Shown: positions 34,761 through 46,378 of the stretch, piece by piece
Position numbering within the stretch: position 1 is the stretch's first letter
How the letters are laid out: every line of letters begins with the position of its first letter
From: Lepisosteus oculatus
Taxonomy: Eukaryota; Chordata; Actinopteri; Semionotiformes; Lepisosteidae
Reading direction: 5' to 3'
Assembly: GCF_040954835.1 (NCBI RefSeq)
Contig: NC_090708.1
Location: forward strand, 33,988,001-34,052,000
Length of the DNA stretch: 64,000 nucleotides
Position numbers and translations under genes: made by a program
Notes under the pieces: model-generated
Databases searched by the model: none
Told to the model about the DNA's origin: nothing
What the model saw: the letters and a program-made list of their open reading frames with translations, nothing else

Positions 34761-34964
34761 TTTCACACAAGGCTCTCGTTTCAGCTTCTGACATATTCTT
34801 TAACTGTGAAATCAAGCCTCTTTCTTATTATTTCTACAAAAAATGCCCTGTTTTTTTTTAGGTAGTTCACATAAATGCTGTTTCATACAGTAATTCCTTA
34901 TAAATACTGCAGTGCATTCCAGTCCAATAGGTCTGTGGCGTCCTCTGCCTGTATCTTTCAACTG

Positions 34965-35055
34965 GGAGACTACATTCAGTATATTTCAACTGGGAAAACA
35001 CACTCAGTGTATTTCAACTGGGAAAACACATCCAGTAAATTACAACTGGGAAAAC
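34965..35055. repeat. Tandem repeat in provirus 2 leader
   Basis: Four imperfect copies of ATTTCAACTGGGAAAACACA with a period of about 27-29 bp, between the LTR and the gag remains. Confidence 0.8.
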
Positions 35056-35252
35056 AGCCAGCACACTTATCAGACATCTACCACCACATACACCATAAAC
35101 TCATTATTCTTTTGTACTCGCTTCAGCTTCAGAAAAATCCTCGACAGCAACACGGAGAGGATAAGGGACTTAAGAGGAGTCCTTATCTCTTTTGAGAAGT
35201 GGCCGCCTAGCTTTTCCCCTCTACCTCTCTGTCAGAGTTCCCTCAGCTGGGC

Positions 35253-35266
35253 TCGCAGCGCCAAAA
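35253..35266 (-). other. Provirus 2 primer-binding-site-like sequence
   Basis: Minus-strand TTGGCGCTGCGAGC begins about 5 bases inside the LTR end. The TGGCGC start suits a tRNA primer site, but the priming tRNA cannot be assigned. Confidence 0.45.
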
Positions 35267-35270
35267 TTGT

Positions 35271-35634
35271 TGTGCCGTACAAATGACAAAGTTCAGGCTT
35301 GCAACCACCAGACTTAAAAATAAGTAGCTGAAGATGGTCCTTTATACGTTAAAACAAACTAGTTACTATGACACATTCTAAACAAATGATAAGGCAGCAA
35401 TCTATAATTAATTAATTATATCTAAGTTGCAGACTAGACAACAGTTAGTGCTTTTCATGTTCTGAGTGTACAGCCAGCTTACCAAATACATGCCCTTTAT
35501 CTTACTGACCAAGGACAGGCAGCATCTTTATATATTTGGGCACAAAGCTTACTTCAAGCCACTAGACTGCATAGTTCGCAAAAATCCAAAAACAAGAAAT
35601 TATATTATTATCTCACTTCTCTCTTATCTCTTCA
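35271..35634 (-). repeat. Provirus 2, 5' LTR
   Basis: 364 bp; on the plus strand it runs from TGTGCCGTACAAATGAC to CTTATCTCTTCA. Closely similar to 29655-29978 of the 3' LTR, with a handful of differences. No target duplication was recognised because the outer end of the other LTR is lost. Confidence 0.85.
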
Positions 35635-36496
35635 CTCCCATTTGTAACAATATTGTAAAGCCTTGAGGTGTGGGAATGCTGAGGGGCGAAGCAGGGCGGA
35701 GGTTCTCTTTGGGAGAAGTGTGTGTTGCTATGTGATCACAGGTGAAGGAATTGAGATTTAACAAAATACAGCTGTCAGTGGTTGTATAAGAGTATGTTGA
35801 ACAGTTCTCTGAAAGCTTGAGAGTCTCCTTTTTATGCACTTTACTGAGAAGTAGACTCTGCACAGTGAGGTGGGGCTGAGACAGCTGAGCCATAGCATAT
35901 ATAGTGCCAGCATGCAGGCATACACTTCTGTCTAACTCATGCTGAGATATGGCAGGGAGAGGAGCCAGGCTGAAGGTGAGAGGGAGAGACAACCCTAGGG
36001 GAAACAAGCTGCTGTTTGTATGGTAGCAATAGGCTTGAGACACTGCTACAGCCTGTACTGAGAATACAGGCTCAGCAAGGCAAGCAAGCAAACTGAAAGA
36101 AACTGAACACAACGGCTACATCTACATCAGCTGGCTGAAGTCTGCATATTACAAATTAACTGATCAATGGTGAAAGCAGACAGCTGTGTGCTGTAAGCAT
36201 GCAGAGTTGATGTTTCAGAAGAAGCTGCTTACAATAAGTTATACAGAAGGCTACCAAATGTGTGTGTGAGCTAAGAAATATGTGTGGATAATCCTCCTTG
36301 GTTGAATAACAATGTTTAATAGGTTCAAGGTTTCCAATTTATTCCACTAGTTTTATTTATTGCAATTCAGCGTGCAGATGAGGATGATCTTGAATAGTAA
36401 TGTGCTAGCTAGTATGCAACGTAGCACATGGCTCTGTACTAAATCTGCAAGTCTGTTGAAATTCACAGTGTATATTTTAGAAAGACTATCAGTCAT
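35635..36496. other. Unassigned stretch right of provirus 2
   Basis: No coding similarity. It contains a TATA-like ATATATAG near 35897, but nothing supports a promoter. Confidence 0.45.
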
Positions 36497-36780
36497 GCCA
36501 GCAGCTATATCACCCTGCAGCTCTCAACTGGCTACCCACTGAAGCTAAGCAACATTGAGCCTGGTCAATACTTGGATAGTAGACCTCCTGGGAAGCTATG
36601 GTTGCTGCTGGAAGTGGTGTTAGTGGGATCAGTGGGGGGCACCCACCCTGCAGTCTGTGTGGGTCCTAATGTCGCAGTATAGTGGCAGGGACACTGTACT
36701 GTAGTGGGAGCTGTCTTTCAGATGAGATGTTAATCATTTCCCTCTTCAGGGGCACTACACTACCAGTGTGAAGAATTCTA
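36497..36780 (+). repeat. 5S rRNA-derived SINE, 3'-truncated
   Basis: Starts GCCAGCAGCTATATCACCCT and contains the 5S internal control region (GAAGCTAAGCA, GCCTGGTCAATACTTGGAT, GACCTCCTGGGA). The family body follows (GCTGCTGGAAGTGGTGTTAG). The L2-like tail is missing where it meets the LINE at about 36825. Confidence 0.85.
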
Positions 36781-36824
36781 CAGGACAGGCTTGGCACCTT
36801 TCTTTTATTAAAAAGTAAACTAAC

Positions 36825-38085
36825 CCACACCTCGTATTTGAGAATGCTGTTTGTGAACTACAGTTCAGCATTCAATTCCATCATACCCAGTCAACTGGTG
36901 ACAAAGCGCAGGGGATTAGGTCTGTGCAACTCTGTCTGCAACTAGCTGCTGGACCTTCTTATCGAGAGACCACAGGTGGTGCAGATAGGCAATAAAACAT
37001 CAACACCACTCACCCTGAGCACTGGAACCCCACAAGGCCGCTGTCTGAGTCCAAGGTTGTACCCCCTGTTCTCTCACGACTGCATAGCAAGACACAGCAA
37101 AAACCGCATAATTAAGTTTGCGGATGACACCACTATAAGAGGACTGAGCAGTGATGATGACGAGTCCACTTACAGGGATGAAGTTGTACAGCTCCTTAGC
37201 TGGTGTCATAACAATAACCTGGATTTGAACGTAAATAAAACGAGCTAATAGTGGACTTTCAGAGACACAGGCCACACACTCACAGCCCACTCAGTATTGA
37301 TGGAACAGAAGTGGAAACAGTCTCCAGCTTTAGGTTTTTGGGAATTCATATCTCTAAAGATCTAACCTGGACTGTAAACACTGACTCTATCATGAAGAAG
37401 GCTCAGCAGTGCCTTTATTTCTTGAGGTGCCTCAAGCGATGGGGGATGCCAGTACCTGTGTTGGTGAACTTCTATTGCTGCACCATCGAGAGCATCCTCA
37501 CCAACGGGATCACCATGTGGTATGACAACACCTCTTCTCGAGAGAGAAAGGCACTGCAGAGAATGGTCAATATGGCCCAGAAGTTCATTGGCTGTGGTCT
37601 CACCGAGATTAAATAGCTCTATGCGGACTGCTGCCGTGGTAGAATTCTGGCCATCACAGAGGACAGTCACCACCACCAGTCATGAGCTCTTCACCCCACT
37701 GCCCTCAGGCAGTGGGGATATAAGAGATATAAGAGCATATGGACACTTACCACTAGACTCCTCAATAGCATCTATCCACAAGCAGTGAGATTGGCGAACA
37801 CATTTAGCCATGCCCCTCGGACCACACCTACACCATCTACTTCATTATGATTTCTTAATTATTGCACACCTCCAGTCATTGTTTACATGTCTGTATTGTT
37901 TACAATCAAACTGTTTACTTGTTTACGTGTACATTGTCTACTGTTTGTTTGTATATTGTCTTGATGCACTGTCTGCACTTTTTGTTTTTACACTTGTTTT
38001 ACAACTGAGAGACTTTCTGTAAATAAGAATTCCATTGTACCAGTACATGTACTGGTTATATATGGCAATAAAGTTCAAGTTCAAG
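36825..38085 (+). mobile_element. LINE fragment, Rex1/CR1-like, 5'-truncated
   Basis: Reverse-transcriptase coding blocks from LLFVNYSSAFNSI through a 3' UTR ending GGCAATAAAGTTCAAGTTCA, a short tandem tail typical of this LINE group. Frames at 36976-37248 and 37251-37616 hold FADDTT and the C-terminal domain. In motif A the usual Asp is Asn (FVNYSSAF), and a stop separates the frames, so it is inactive. Confidence 0.85.
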
Positions 38086-38089
38086 TTCA

Positions 38090-39130
38090 CCTGGCCAAAA
38101 CTACAGTCTGAGGCGTTGATCGTCTGGTCGTAAACCAGAACATTGATAGGGACATCTATGTGAAAGAAACACAATACAACCAATTAACAGTCAATTGTAA
38201 CAGTCATCCTTAACTCTCCTTTTGCAGGACAGAATGTCATACTATAACAAAGATTGTATCCCACCTCTTTCAGGATAACTGGATTGATCAACAGCGATAA
38301 AAGGAATTCAACAGATAACACTCTTTATATGGCAGAATAGAACTGTATCTATAAGATTGTCTGCAAACACATAGCAATAACAATGGTATCAAAACAAATG
38401 CATTCAGATTTAGAGTTCCTGGACTTTCAAAAGACATAATCATTATGTTGACTGGCAATGCAAAAAATAATAGTCCGTCATCCAACAGTATTTCTTAAAA
38501 ACGAAGAAATGTAAAGGTCCACAAAACAAAGGGTTGAATACAGCAATATTGGAAGTCAACTCTGTTAAAAGGTTTCAGTAAGACAAATCCACAACCACTA
38601 TCAAAGAGGAGCTTTGAACCTGCTTGAAGTCACTGAGAAAAAAATTGAATACGAACCAGCCAAAAGTTAACAGTTCTGTTTCACAACCTGTTATCTATAC
38701 CTTCATTTCGTCTTACATGATTCTGGTACTTCTTGGAGTATCAAACAACACTTCCACCAGAACACACATGCTTCGCTCTCCTCAATCAGGAATTGACCAA
38801 GTAAATTAAATAACCATTACTCCCAAATTAAAAAAGATATGCCAAGAATATACCCGAGCATCCAAGTTCTTTATTTTTTTGGCACAGCTTTGGTGAAAAG
38901 AGTAATAGGTCAGCCACACTGGGTTAAACAATTATTTATTAATTATGACTCAACTCAAACTAAATATCACACAAAATAAACATACAAGTTACCCTATTTA
39001 AAAATGTGTCCCAGAGGCCTATGTCCTGACCAAGCAGAAAAACCCCAGGCTGCTCTCAAATATATAAACCTATATAATACCTACACAGGACAACTAGAGA
39101 GAGATCTGTCTTCTAAACTAAACAGAATAC
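38090..39130. other. Unassigned AT-rich stretch
   Basis: A short plus-strand frame near 38117-38215 (about 33 codons) showed no recognisable similarity. Nothing else was seen. Confidence 0.4.
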
Positions 39131-39133
39131 TAC

Positions 39134-40473
39134 TGTAGCGGCAATGCTTGTTAATAAGACAGAATTAAGCGTTGGTATGCTCCTAAAAGAGGCCCCATCT
39201 CACCCTCCATCTCTGTGGTGCAGCCACAGAGAAAGAATTCATGCAAGCTGATTTAAGATGTTTTCTTGTGATAAGAAACCAGCTCCCAAAGGGGGATGCA
39301 CTTAGCTAAGCCTGGCTATCATGATCAATGGTCAGCCATTGGCGCCTATCTGTCTAGGGAGTGCGAGTTGGACATCTGGATTGCATTCCTAAGTGTCAGG
39401 ACTAAGTGACTCATATCTCACCTTGACCAACCAATCAGGGACTGGCAGGGCGTGGTAATACCACGTGGGTCTACAATGCCCGCCAAACTCTCAACCAATC
39501 AGCACACATCTGGGTCTTGATCAAAAAGGGAGCGCAAGCTCAGTTCTGGGCTCTCCTTGGCCATTTTCGCGCATCCTCAGAGACAATCACGTGACAACTG
39601 CTGTTGTCTGCAAAAGGACTTGGACTTTGTTCAAAGCGCGAGGCCGAGGAACCCGTACGTACTCAGAATTCTACCAACGTGAATGCTCCGCTTGATCAAC
39701 GGCAGCCTACAGTTGGACCCTCGTCGACAACCTGAATAGCTTATTCAGAAGCAGCGCTGGACCGGGAACGAACCAGTTTCTTCCCAGGCAAAAGAGTGAC
39801 TTGTGAGGACTCGCGGTCACACTCTGTGCATAGAGACTTTCTACTAGCCAGCCGGACTGCTGGTAGATCCCCTCGGAGCAACGACTGCCCTGCGCGCCGC
39901 AGTTAGATTCCTTCGCCCGTCCTACTCCGAGCTGCACCTCGACTGGTTGGCCGGTAGCCAGAGGACGCCGTCACAACGCCCATTGGACAACCGCTGCAAC
40001 AGAGGCTGCAACAGAGCCTGTCAGCTGGTTTGGTGTTCGTGCCGGGAAACTCCAAATCCAAACACAGTGGATAAGTAAACCCCATGTTCTACATTGCGTC
40101 TCGAGAATTCAATTGTACCTCAACACAAGTTGTTATCAATTTAATTCATGAGTAATGTATTTACTTCCGAGTTTAGAGTAACAGTGGGTAGTAACACTGA
40201 TTAGCGATTTGGTAACCGAACGATATATATTGACATATATTCTCTGTTGTGTATCTCTTTGTGTTTGCATCTCTTCGAGATTATATACCTTGTATATTGA
40301 TAACCCTCACCGTAAGGTCTGCCGCTCGTATCCAGGCAGACTAGTATATGTTTGTTGCACAGTTATATTAATAAATGTATCCCGTGTATTGAACCCGTGT
40401 GTGTGCGTTGTTAGTTGTTCTGACGATTGATTTTCTAAAAGCCCCGACGAACAACCTCGTGATTACTGCTACA
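39134..40473 (+). mobile_element. Candidate solo LTR, 1.34 kb
   Basis: Begins TGTAGCGGCAATG and ends TACTGCTACA, so TGTAGC/GCTACA ends are exact complements, as in the small LTR at 10381. A TATATATTG and an AATAAA (near 40370) are followed about 100 bp later by the end, an LTR-like order. No target duplication was found and no internal genes flank it. Confidence 0.45.
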
Positions 40474-40684
40474 ATTAATAATTGTCTCAGTAAACCCATC
40501 AAAACCACTACACTACCTATAGTTGAATCTCTATATACAAATCTAAATGCTACAAAGTGAATGGGAAATCTGTCTCCCTATTAAAATGCATCCACTTACC
40601 AGGAGAGGCTGTTTTTAACTTAGGAATTCTTTATACAGGAAATCAGAATTTCCTAAAAACAACAGAATGGGAATTTCTCAAAAA

Positions 40685-41030
40685 CCTATAGAAAGTCTAC
40701 AACCCCTTTGGACGTTTTCACATTTTATTGTGTTACAGCATGGAACCATGATGTGTTAAACTGAGAATTTTTGCCACTCATCAACACAAAGTACTCTATA
40801 ATGTCAAAGTGAAAAAAAATCCAGACATTTTACTCAATTAAAAAAAAACAGAAAATAACTGAATGCATGAGTATTCAGCCCCCCCCCCCCCGAGTTAATA
40901 CTTGGTAGGACCACCTTTGGCAGCAGTTACAGCTGTGAGTCTCTTTAAGTAAGTCCCTATCAGTTTTGAGCTTCTTGATACTGCAATTTTTGCTCATTCT
41001 TCTTGGCAAAATTGCTCAAGTTATCAGGAT
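40685..41030 (-). mobile_element. Tc1 fragment of a second family, 3' part
   Basis: It begins with a decayed inverted repeat (CAACCCCTTTGGACG), a 13-C run at 40879-40891, and on the minus strand the C terminus of a Tc1 transposase (around TDRDL and CNCCQRWSYQVL). Truncated by the 5S-SINE at 41038. Confidence 0.7.
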
Positions 41031-41037
41031 ACAGTAT

Positions 41038-41999
41038 GCCAGCAGCCATATCATCCTGCAACTCACAACTGGCAACCCACTAAAGCTAAGCAGGTGTGAG
41101 CCTGGTCAGTACCTGGATGTGAGACCTCCTGGGAAAAATTAAGGTTGCTGCTGGAAGACGTGTTAGTGGGCCCAGCAGGGAGCGCTTGCCATGTGGTCCA
41201 TGTGGATTCCAATGGATGGGGACACTATACTGTAAATAGGCGCTGTCCTTCGGATTAGATGGAATGGTCATTAAAAATCCCAGGGCCTTTCTCAAAAATA
41301 GTAGGGGTGTAACCCCGGCGTCCTGGCCAAATTTCCCATTGGCCCTTACCAATTATGGCCTCCTAATAATCCCCATCTCTGAATTGGCTGCATTACTCCC
41401 CACTAATAGCTGATTGAGTTAAATATATAACAGACTTTGCTGAATAATAACTGAATTGCTTAGAGTTGTATAATGGCTTGTTAAAATTGCATATTTTCAT
41501 AAACTGTATATATATATAAACTATTTTTTGCAATCTTTCTACTCTTAGAGTAAATGTTAATATCAATCTTTGTTGGCCAAACTCTCTTGTATTTCAGGCA
41601 ATTCAGTATGGAAATAGAATCTGAAATGTTGTTGTCTATATTATGCATCAGGCTATTTGACAATCATTTTGGATGACATATGCTTGCTTTGTACAGTGGA
41701 AAGTGTAAGTAATGGGACAGTGAAACGAAGTTTGTCATTTGTGTACTATTGCTCTGTACAATTGAAATTTGCACTTCAGATCAAAAAATAAATATGAGAC
41801 AAAAATACAGAATATCAGCTTTTATTTCTGGATATTTTGTTTGTTTGACGTGTGGTGAGCGTTCTGGCGCACTATGGCTGTCATCGCATCATCCAGGTGG
41901 ATGCTGCACATTGGTGGTGGTGGAGGGGAGTCCCCATTACCTGTAAAGTGCTTTGAGTGGAGTTTCCAAAAAGCGCTATATAAGTGTAAGGAATTATTA
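41038..41999 (+). repeat. 5S-SINE with L2-type tail, split by an insertion
   Basis: Head and body run 41038-41418 (5S control-region matches GAAGCTAAGCAGG, GTACCTGGATG). The family 3' part resumes at about 41856 (GTTCTGGCGCACTATGGCTG) and ends in an L2-like tail TGTAAAGTGCTTTGAG...GCGCTATATAAG. The 437 bp between them contains sequence also found at 9629-9700. Confidence 0.82.
41419..41855. mobile_element. Insertion in 5S-SINE, related to the 9600 element
   Basis: The block GGGACAGTGAAACGAAGTTT, then TTGAAATTTGCACTTCAGAT parallels 9640-9700, and GAATATCAGCTTTTATTTCTGG is followed by the SINE. The match to the end of the 9600-11150 Tc1 relic suggests a short non-autonomous relative. Ends were not resolved. 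Confidence 0.5.
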
Positions 42000-42009
42000 A
42001 TGGAATTAA

Positions 42010-44240
42010 TTATTAAAGGAATTATAATTATTAATTAAGTTACGCAGCTACCCACGGGAATTATTTATTATTACTCAAGACCTGTCTTGAGTTGGCTGCA
42101 GACCTGGCAGATCTTCCGCGAAGCTGCCAAAAATAATATCAATCTGTATACGGACTATGTTACTGGCTACATCAGTAAATGTATTGAAGACGTGGTTCCC
42201 AGGATTACTGTTCGCACATATCCAAATCAGAAACTGTGGATAAATGGTGAGATACGCGCCAAACTGAAAGCTAGGACAGCTGCTTTCAATTCTGGCGATA
42301 TGGGTAAATACAAAAAATCCAGATACGACCTCAGGAAAGCCATGAAAAGAGCTAAATACAACTACAGAGTAAAACTAGAGTCATATTATCACGGCTGCAA
42401 CACACGGACCATGTGGAGTGGTATACGCACCATTACAGACTACAAAACGCAACCCAGCTATATCGCACAACAGTCCGCCTCTCTTCCTGATGAGCTGAAT
42501 TCATGCTATGCTTGGTTTGAGGTCAGCAACGCAGATCCAGTCAGGAAGATTCCAGAAATCCAAGGGGGAAACCCACTGATCATATCCAGAGCGGATGTGT
42601 GTAAAGTTTTTAAAAAGACCAATCCACGCAAGGCTCCTGGCCCTGATGCCATCCCTGGCCGCGTTCTGAAGGCATGTGCAGACCAGCTGGCAGATGTCTT
42701 CTCAGACATATTCAATCTCTCCCTAGCTCAGTCTATAGTTCCTTCCTGCTTTAAGAAAACCACCACTGTCCCTGTTCCTAAAAAATCCAGAGTCAGCTGC
42801 CTAAATGACTACCGCCCTGTTGCACTCACATCAGTTATCATGAAGTGCTTCGAGTGGGTGGTCAAAGCATACATCACCTCCTCACTGCCTGACACCATAA
42901 ACCCACTGCAATTTGCATACCGCCAGAACAGGTCAACAGAAGATGCTATTGCCACTGCCCTCCATACTGCCCTCTCACACCTGGATAAGAAAGGAACATA
43001 TGTGAGAATGCTGTTTGTTGATAACAGCTCAGCATTCAATACCATAGTGCCCTCAAAGCTCGTAATCAAGCTCCAGGACCTGGGATTGAACACCTCCCTC
43101 TGTAATTGGATCCTGGACTTCTTGACGGAATGTCCGCAGGTGGTGAAGGTGGGCACCAACCCTGGGCACCTCTACCTTGACTGTAAACACTGGAGCCCCC
43201 CAAGGCTGCGTGCTTAGTCCTGTCCTCTACTTCTTATTTACCCATGACTGTGTCACCAGGCATAACTCAAACTCCATCATCAAGTTTGCGGATGATACAA
43301 CAGTCATTGGCCTGATCACAGATGGTGAGGAGTCTGCATACAGGGAGGAGGTTGAAACCCTGGCAGTATGGTGCCAGGAAAACAACCTCTCTCTGAACAT
43401 CAGTAAGACTAAGGAGATGATTGTGGACTATAGGAAACATCAGGGTGGAGACCACACACCTATTCACATCAATAGGACTGCAGTGGAGAGGGTCAGCAGC
43501 TTTAAGTTCCTGGGAGTTAACATCTCAGAGGATTTAACCTGGACCCACCACACCAACACCGTGGTCAAGACAGCACGGCAGCACCTGTTCTTTCTCCGCA
43601 GGCTAAAGAAGTTTGGCATGCCATCACATATCCAGGCCAACTTCTACAGATGCACTATTGAGAGCATCCTGACTGGTTGCATCACTGCCTGGTATGGGAG
43701 TTGCTCCGCACGGGATCACAAAGTATTGCAGAGGGTGGTGAAGTCAGAGCAGCTTATCACCAGCTGTGAGCATCCAGGAGATCTACTCAGCTAGATGTCT
43801 GAAGAAGGCCAGGTCCATTCTCAAGGACCCCAGTCATCCCAGTCACAAACTGTTTTCCCTCCTACAGTCTGGAAAACGGTACCAAAGCATTCGGTCCAAA
43901 TCCAACAGACTACGGAACAGCTTCTACCTCCAGGCAATAAGACTGCTAAATAGCCAACCTGTAGCTCCTTAGCAAATCAACTGCAATGGCCACATGGACA
44001 CATAATTCTCACTATATTCGGCATAATGCACTACATGTATATATTGCATTCACCATGGACACATAACAGCTCTACTCACATTGAGTTCAATTTCAAAAAT
44101 GTAACTTCAATTTTGTGATTTTTGTGTTTTTGTGATTTTTGTGAGCTCTCAGAAAAAAGACATTTCATTGCCAGCAACTACTGCTGCACGCCGAATTGTT
44201 GTGCATTTGATAAATAAACTTTGACTCGATTTGATTTGAG
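42010..44240 (+). mobile_element. LINE, Rex1/CR1-like, 5'-truncated
   Basis: Non-LTR retrotransposon lacking the endonuclease, keeping reverse transcriptase and a 3' UTR that ends GATAAATAAACTTTGACTCG. It belongs to the same family as 36825-38085 but is better preserved. The left edge is approximate, next to TTA-rich DNA at the end of the 5S-SINE. Confidence 0.87.
42087..43972 (+). pseudogene. LINE reverse transcriptase, two frameshifts
   Basis: Frames 42087-43217, 43177-43794 and 43766-43972 follow one another. The first has the palm entry (RKAPGPDAIPGRVLKACADQ, NDYRPVALTSV, FAYRQNRST) and motif A (MLFVDNSSAFNTI). After a shift near 43165-43175 the second has GAPQGCVLSP and motif C FADDTT. 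A second shift near 43755-43765 leads to the C-terminal block ending QPVAP. Catalytic Asp residues are all present, so only the shifts and missing endonuclease disable it. Confidence 0.88.
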
Positions 44241-45363
44241 ACCTGAAAGGATGTGGTTGATTAGGTCTCCCATACGCAGAGGCTTGGCAGTGAGAGAGCC
44301 TGGCTGAAGTAACACAGTAGCTGCTGTGAGACGCTGCTGCTGCGGTTAGGAGACCGCTTCTGCCTTACAGGTGCTACAACCCCGGTGGGGGGGTGAAGGG
44401 GAGCAACAATCCCAAAGAGGATTGTATAGGAAAACGCGGAAGGGACCAGGAAGAATGTTACTCTTGGAGAAGACTGATGAAATAAACCGAGCCGCAGAAA
44501 CAAACAAGATTTAAATGGACAGAAACCTGATATTATAGAAGAGCAGGGCTATCTGTGTGTCAGCTGTATGAAAGTGTACAAGTCTGTTAGAAGCTAGTGT
44601 TTGAGTTCCTGGGTGTTGGGTGCAGTAGAGGGATCCCCCCCCTGGCAGTAAGGAATATTGGGAGAAAGAGTAGGGTCTGTCTAGCTGCAGACCTTTGTTG
44701 GTTGAGAAGACAGTAGGGTCTGGGTGTCTGAAGAAAGGTCTGTCGGACTACTGGCCTCTGGCAGTGAATGGTCCAGAGAGCAGGGGAGTAGTAGGGGGAC
44801 CTTCCACTCTTCAAATGCATGGCATGAAGTGGAGTGATGCGGCAGATTGAACTGTGTATGTTTGGTAAGCAGTGGTGGCTGGGCATGGGATTGAGGTGCA
44901 CCAGCAGCTGCATAAGTGTAGAGTGATGCAGTGGTGGTCGGGCACAGGTACGATGTAGTCCGACAGCTGCAAGTACACAGCCTAAGGCATGAGAGTGAGT
45001 GTCGGGAGTGCTGGAAAACAGAACCAGAAGACACTCTGAGACACTGGTTGCGAGAGAGCCAGTAGCCTTGTGGAGTGGGAGCAGGATGTGCAAGATGTAC
45101 ATGTGCAAGATGGCAACCTCTACCCCTGGATTGTCACAAAGCCAATTAATTAGATCAGTTATGAATTAGCTTACTCTGTAGTATAGTTCTTTTTTAATCT
45201 TAGCAAAGCACATTTTCTGTTAATATCTTTTCACTATTCTAAATGCAGCACAACTGTACTGTAATATTACAGCACAGTTATAGCAGACAGGACAGTAAAT
45301 TAATTGAACAGCATTGAACATGCTGTAAATATGGACAGCCTTTCTGTAAATTACTCTAGGACA
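44241..45363. other. Unassigned stretch, moderately GC-rich
   Basis: No gene was recognised. Minus-strand open frames here (45108-44587, 45034-44681) lack similarity to known families and have a low-complexity His/Pro/Ser/Leu composition. Confidence 0.45.
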
Positions 45364-46260
45364 GTGGTTCTCAAACTTTTTGGACCAAGTACCACCCCTG
45401 ATCAAACCAAAGCATCCAAGTACCACTTACAAGTCATCTTCTCATAGGAGCCCCAGAAAATCTCAATGACCAACATGAGCATGCGCACACATATAATAAA
45501 TATAATAATAATAATAAACTTTATTTGATATAGCGCCTTTAAAGGTGGCTTCTCAAAGCGCTTTACAGAATGACAACAGGAACAACAAAAATTAAAAATA
45601 AACAATAAAAAAGCACCATTTCATTGAGAGGGGTGAGCCTGTTTAGTCGAGCACAGCAGATGTCAATTCATTGGTCGAGCCTTGATACAATTCACAACAG
45701 AGTCTAAAAGATTTTAAATCCAAGGCCTCACGGTGGATGCCGCAGTGTGTCCACTTCATATCTTGAGCAACCTCTTATTCTTGCAACTACACCGCTGTCT
45801 GTACAAACTCTGATGAATTTTATCCAGTCGATTCCATTCTCTTCGATAAATTCATTCAGAAGCTGGAATACAGTATGTGCTCCCCAGTAGTTCTTGTTGG
45901 TAGCGGCTTACAGAACAGAAAATCCTCATGGAACATACCCTCAAACTCGTATCTAACGTAAACGAGCAAATTGGTCAAATCAAAGGCATCTATAGACTCA
46001 TCTAATTGCAGTTAAAAGCATCTGTTCATCTTAACATGCTCTATCAGCGTATTTTTGACATAATCTACCATATCAATAATTCTATGAGTGACTGTGTCTT
46101 TTGAAGGGGGCAGCAGGTCGAGCTGTTTAGCAGCTTTTTCTCCACACATAATACGTCAGCTCTTTAGCCAATGGTAAACAAAGTTCTTCACAAATAGTGT
46201 GGGGCTACCTGGTGTAGCAATCCGCAAGCTTTCATTTTTTCCCGTTTCTGTTTCAGGAGT
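45364..46260 (-). mobile_element. hAT transposon relic (ZBED5-like transposase), with an L2 tail inserted
   Basis: The left end CAGTGGTTCTCAAACTTTTT (45364) is a hAT terminal repeat. On the minus strand about 46240-45700 encodes a broken transposase with AKELTYYV, DTVTHRIIDMVDYVKN, QLDESIDAFDLTNLLVYVRY and MKWTHCGIHREAL, the pattern of hAT transposases related to ZBED5. Several stops are present. An L2 3' tail in reverse (45505-45605) lies within it. The right terminal repeat was not found. Confidence 0.78.
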
Positions 46261-46378
46261 CAATCTCATAAGTTAAAAGTTTTTATTTAATGCGCATGGA
46301 AGCGAAACAGAGACGCTCATTGTATTTTTCTCAAATTAACCTAGAACAGTCCTTAAATATTTTTCCATTATCTATCAT

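Larger units (their letters stand above)
29434..35634 (-). mobile_element. Endogenous retrovirus 2 (defective), with nested Tc1
   Basis: Minus-strand provirus with a 5' LTR at 35271-35634 and a 3' LTR at about 29434-29978. A polypurine tract (ACGGGGGAA on the minus strand) adjoins the 3' LTR. Homologous to provirus 1 over leader, pol and env. A complete Tc1 (32535-34268) sits in the reverse-transcriptase region. Every gene carries stops or shifts. The outer 37 bp or so of the 3' LTR are not recognisable. Confidence 0.87.

Noticed and set aside
35624..36112. 162-codon minus-strand open frame next to provirus 2
   Set aside because: It begins with a hydrophobic stretch but shows no family similarity and runs into the LTR. 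Treated as chance.
38117..38215. Short plus-strand frame (GVDRLVVNQNIDRDIYVKET)
   Set aside because: A clean 33-codon stretch, but too short, without similarity I can name and without a start or splice context.
44587..45108. 173-codon minus-strand open frame as a possible gene
   Set aside because: No recognisable domain, biased His/Pro/Ser/Leu composition, an overlapping frame of similar length, and no splice context. Likely a chance frame in GC-richer DNA.
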